From NCBI GenBank assembly GCA_021773555.1, contig JAJFKA010000101.1, positions 1-41,933 on the forward strand: a stretch of 41,933 nt of DNA, read 5' to 3'. The number at the start of each line of letters is the position of its first letter. Positions within the stretch are counted from its first letter, which is position 1. This DNA is from Gammaproteobacteria bacterium. GTDB lineage: Bacteria; Pseudomonadota; Gammaproteobacteria; Pseudomonadales; Azotimanducaceae. This document shows positions 41,845 through 41,933 of the stretch, piece after piece. The notes under the pieces are model-generated. The model saw nothing but the letters and a program-made list of their open reading frames with translations, made no database searches and was not told the DNA's origin. The position numbers were made by a program, and so were the translations under genes.

Positions 41845-41933
41845 ATGGGAAAGCTATTTTGCATGGTTTGCCTTCTCACTCTCTCCATGCCGGGATTTGC
41901 GCTACGCTGCGGCTCCCACCTGATCAGTGAGGG
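41845..41933 (+). CDS. DUF2845-family secreted protein (5' end only)
   Basis: The first 29 codons are visible before the right edge. They encode a signal peptide (MGKLFCMVCLLTLSMPGFA) followed by LRCGSHLISEG, which is the start of DUF2845 proteins as I remember them (cysteine-containing, periplasmic or outer-membrane associated, of unknown function). The start is ATG at 41845. The rest lies outside the window. Confidence 0.65.
   Translation, partial: MGKLFCMVCLLTLSMPGFALRCGSHLISE

Noticed and set aside
1-41933. tRNA, rRNA, CRISPR, toxin-antitoxin, phage or defence genes
   Set aside because: Spacers are short and contain no cloverleaf or spaced repeats that I could find, and every long frame fits a metabolic, transport or envelope family.

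Overview
The window reads as a gene-dense bacterial chromosome fragment, probably from an environmental (likely marine or other oligotrophic) gammaproteobacterium. The reasons are the moderate GC content, many 1-13 nt stop/start overlaps, and gene types that recur in such genomes: AtuA-type acyl-CoA clusters, EthD proteins, a TPR38 protein, DUF924, an MMPL exporter, tandem universal stress protein, DUF934 with siroheme sulfite reductase, and a DUF2845 protein. The taxonomic call is an inference from family content. I saw no rRNA, tRNA, CRISPR array, prophage or complete insertion sequence.

Layout. 1-4622 (minus): a tightly coupled operon GH4 - lipoprotein cytochrome c - Tat-exported FAD oxidoreductase - GH3 (cut by the left edge), which looks like glycoside hydrolysis combined with periplasmic sugar or lactone oxidation. 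4799-9500: a zinc-free MDR reductase (+), a 12-TM MMPL exporter (-), a tandem EthD protein (+) and a small basic protein (-). 9768-20138: an EamA transporter (+), then a four-gene plus-strand acyl-CoA carboxylase operon (carboxyltransferase, biotin carboxylase/BCCP, methylglutaconyl-type hydratase, AtuA), with an NhaC-type antiporter gene on the minus strand on each side. A 141-bp MITE-like foldback with a CTAA duplication sits directly before the carboxylase operon.

20236-26371: an MFS exporter (-), a GAF-GGDEF diguanylate cyclase (+), a secreted esterase (+), a Gfo/Idh/MocA oxidoreductase (+), and an MBL hydrolase and an SDR (-). 26473-31197 (+): a PTPS/QueD-like protein with a rewired active site, an SDR joined to it by an ATGA overlap, a queuosine-precursor-type transporter, DUF924, a TPR38 protein and a crotonase. 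31252-32687 (-): tandem Usp and an outer-membrane lipoprotein. 32851-35549: a GT39 glycosyltransferase (+) and an MFS transporter (-).

35784-39361 (+): siroheme sulfite/nitrite reductase, DUF934 and CysG, a self-contained assimilatory unit in which CysG makes the siroheme used by the reductase. 39325-41679 (-): LLM flavin oxidoreductase, GT2 and a Nu-class-like GST. 41845 onward (+): the start of a DUF2845 protein.

The most unusual parts are the pterin-like trio at 26473-28519, whose PTPS homologue has lost the Cys and His of the classical triad; the GH4/cytochrome/FAD/GH3 operon; the carboxylase-AtuA operon of uncertain substrate between two antiporters; and the foldback element in front of it.
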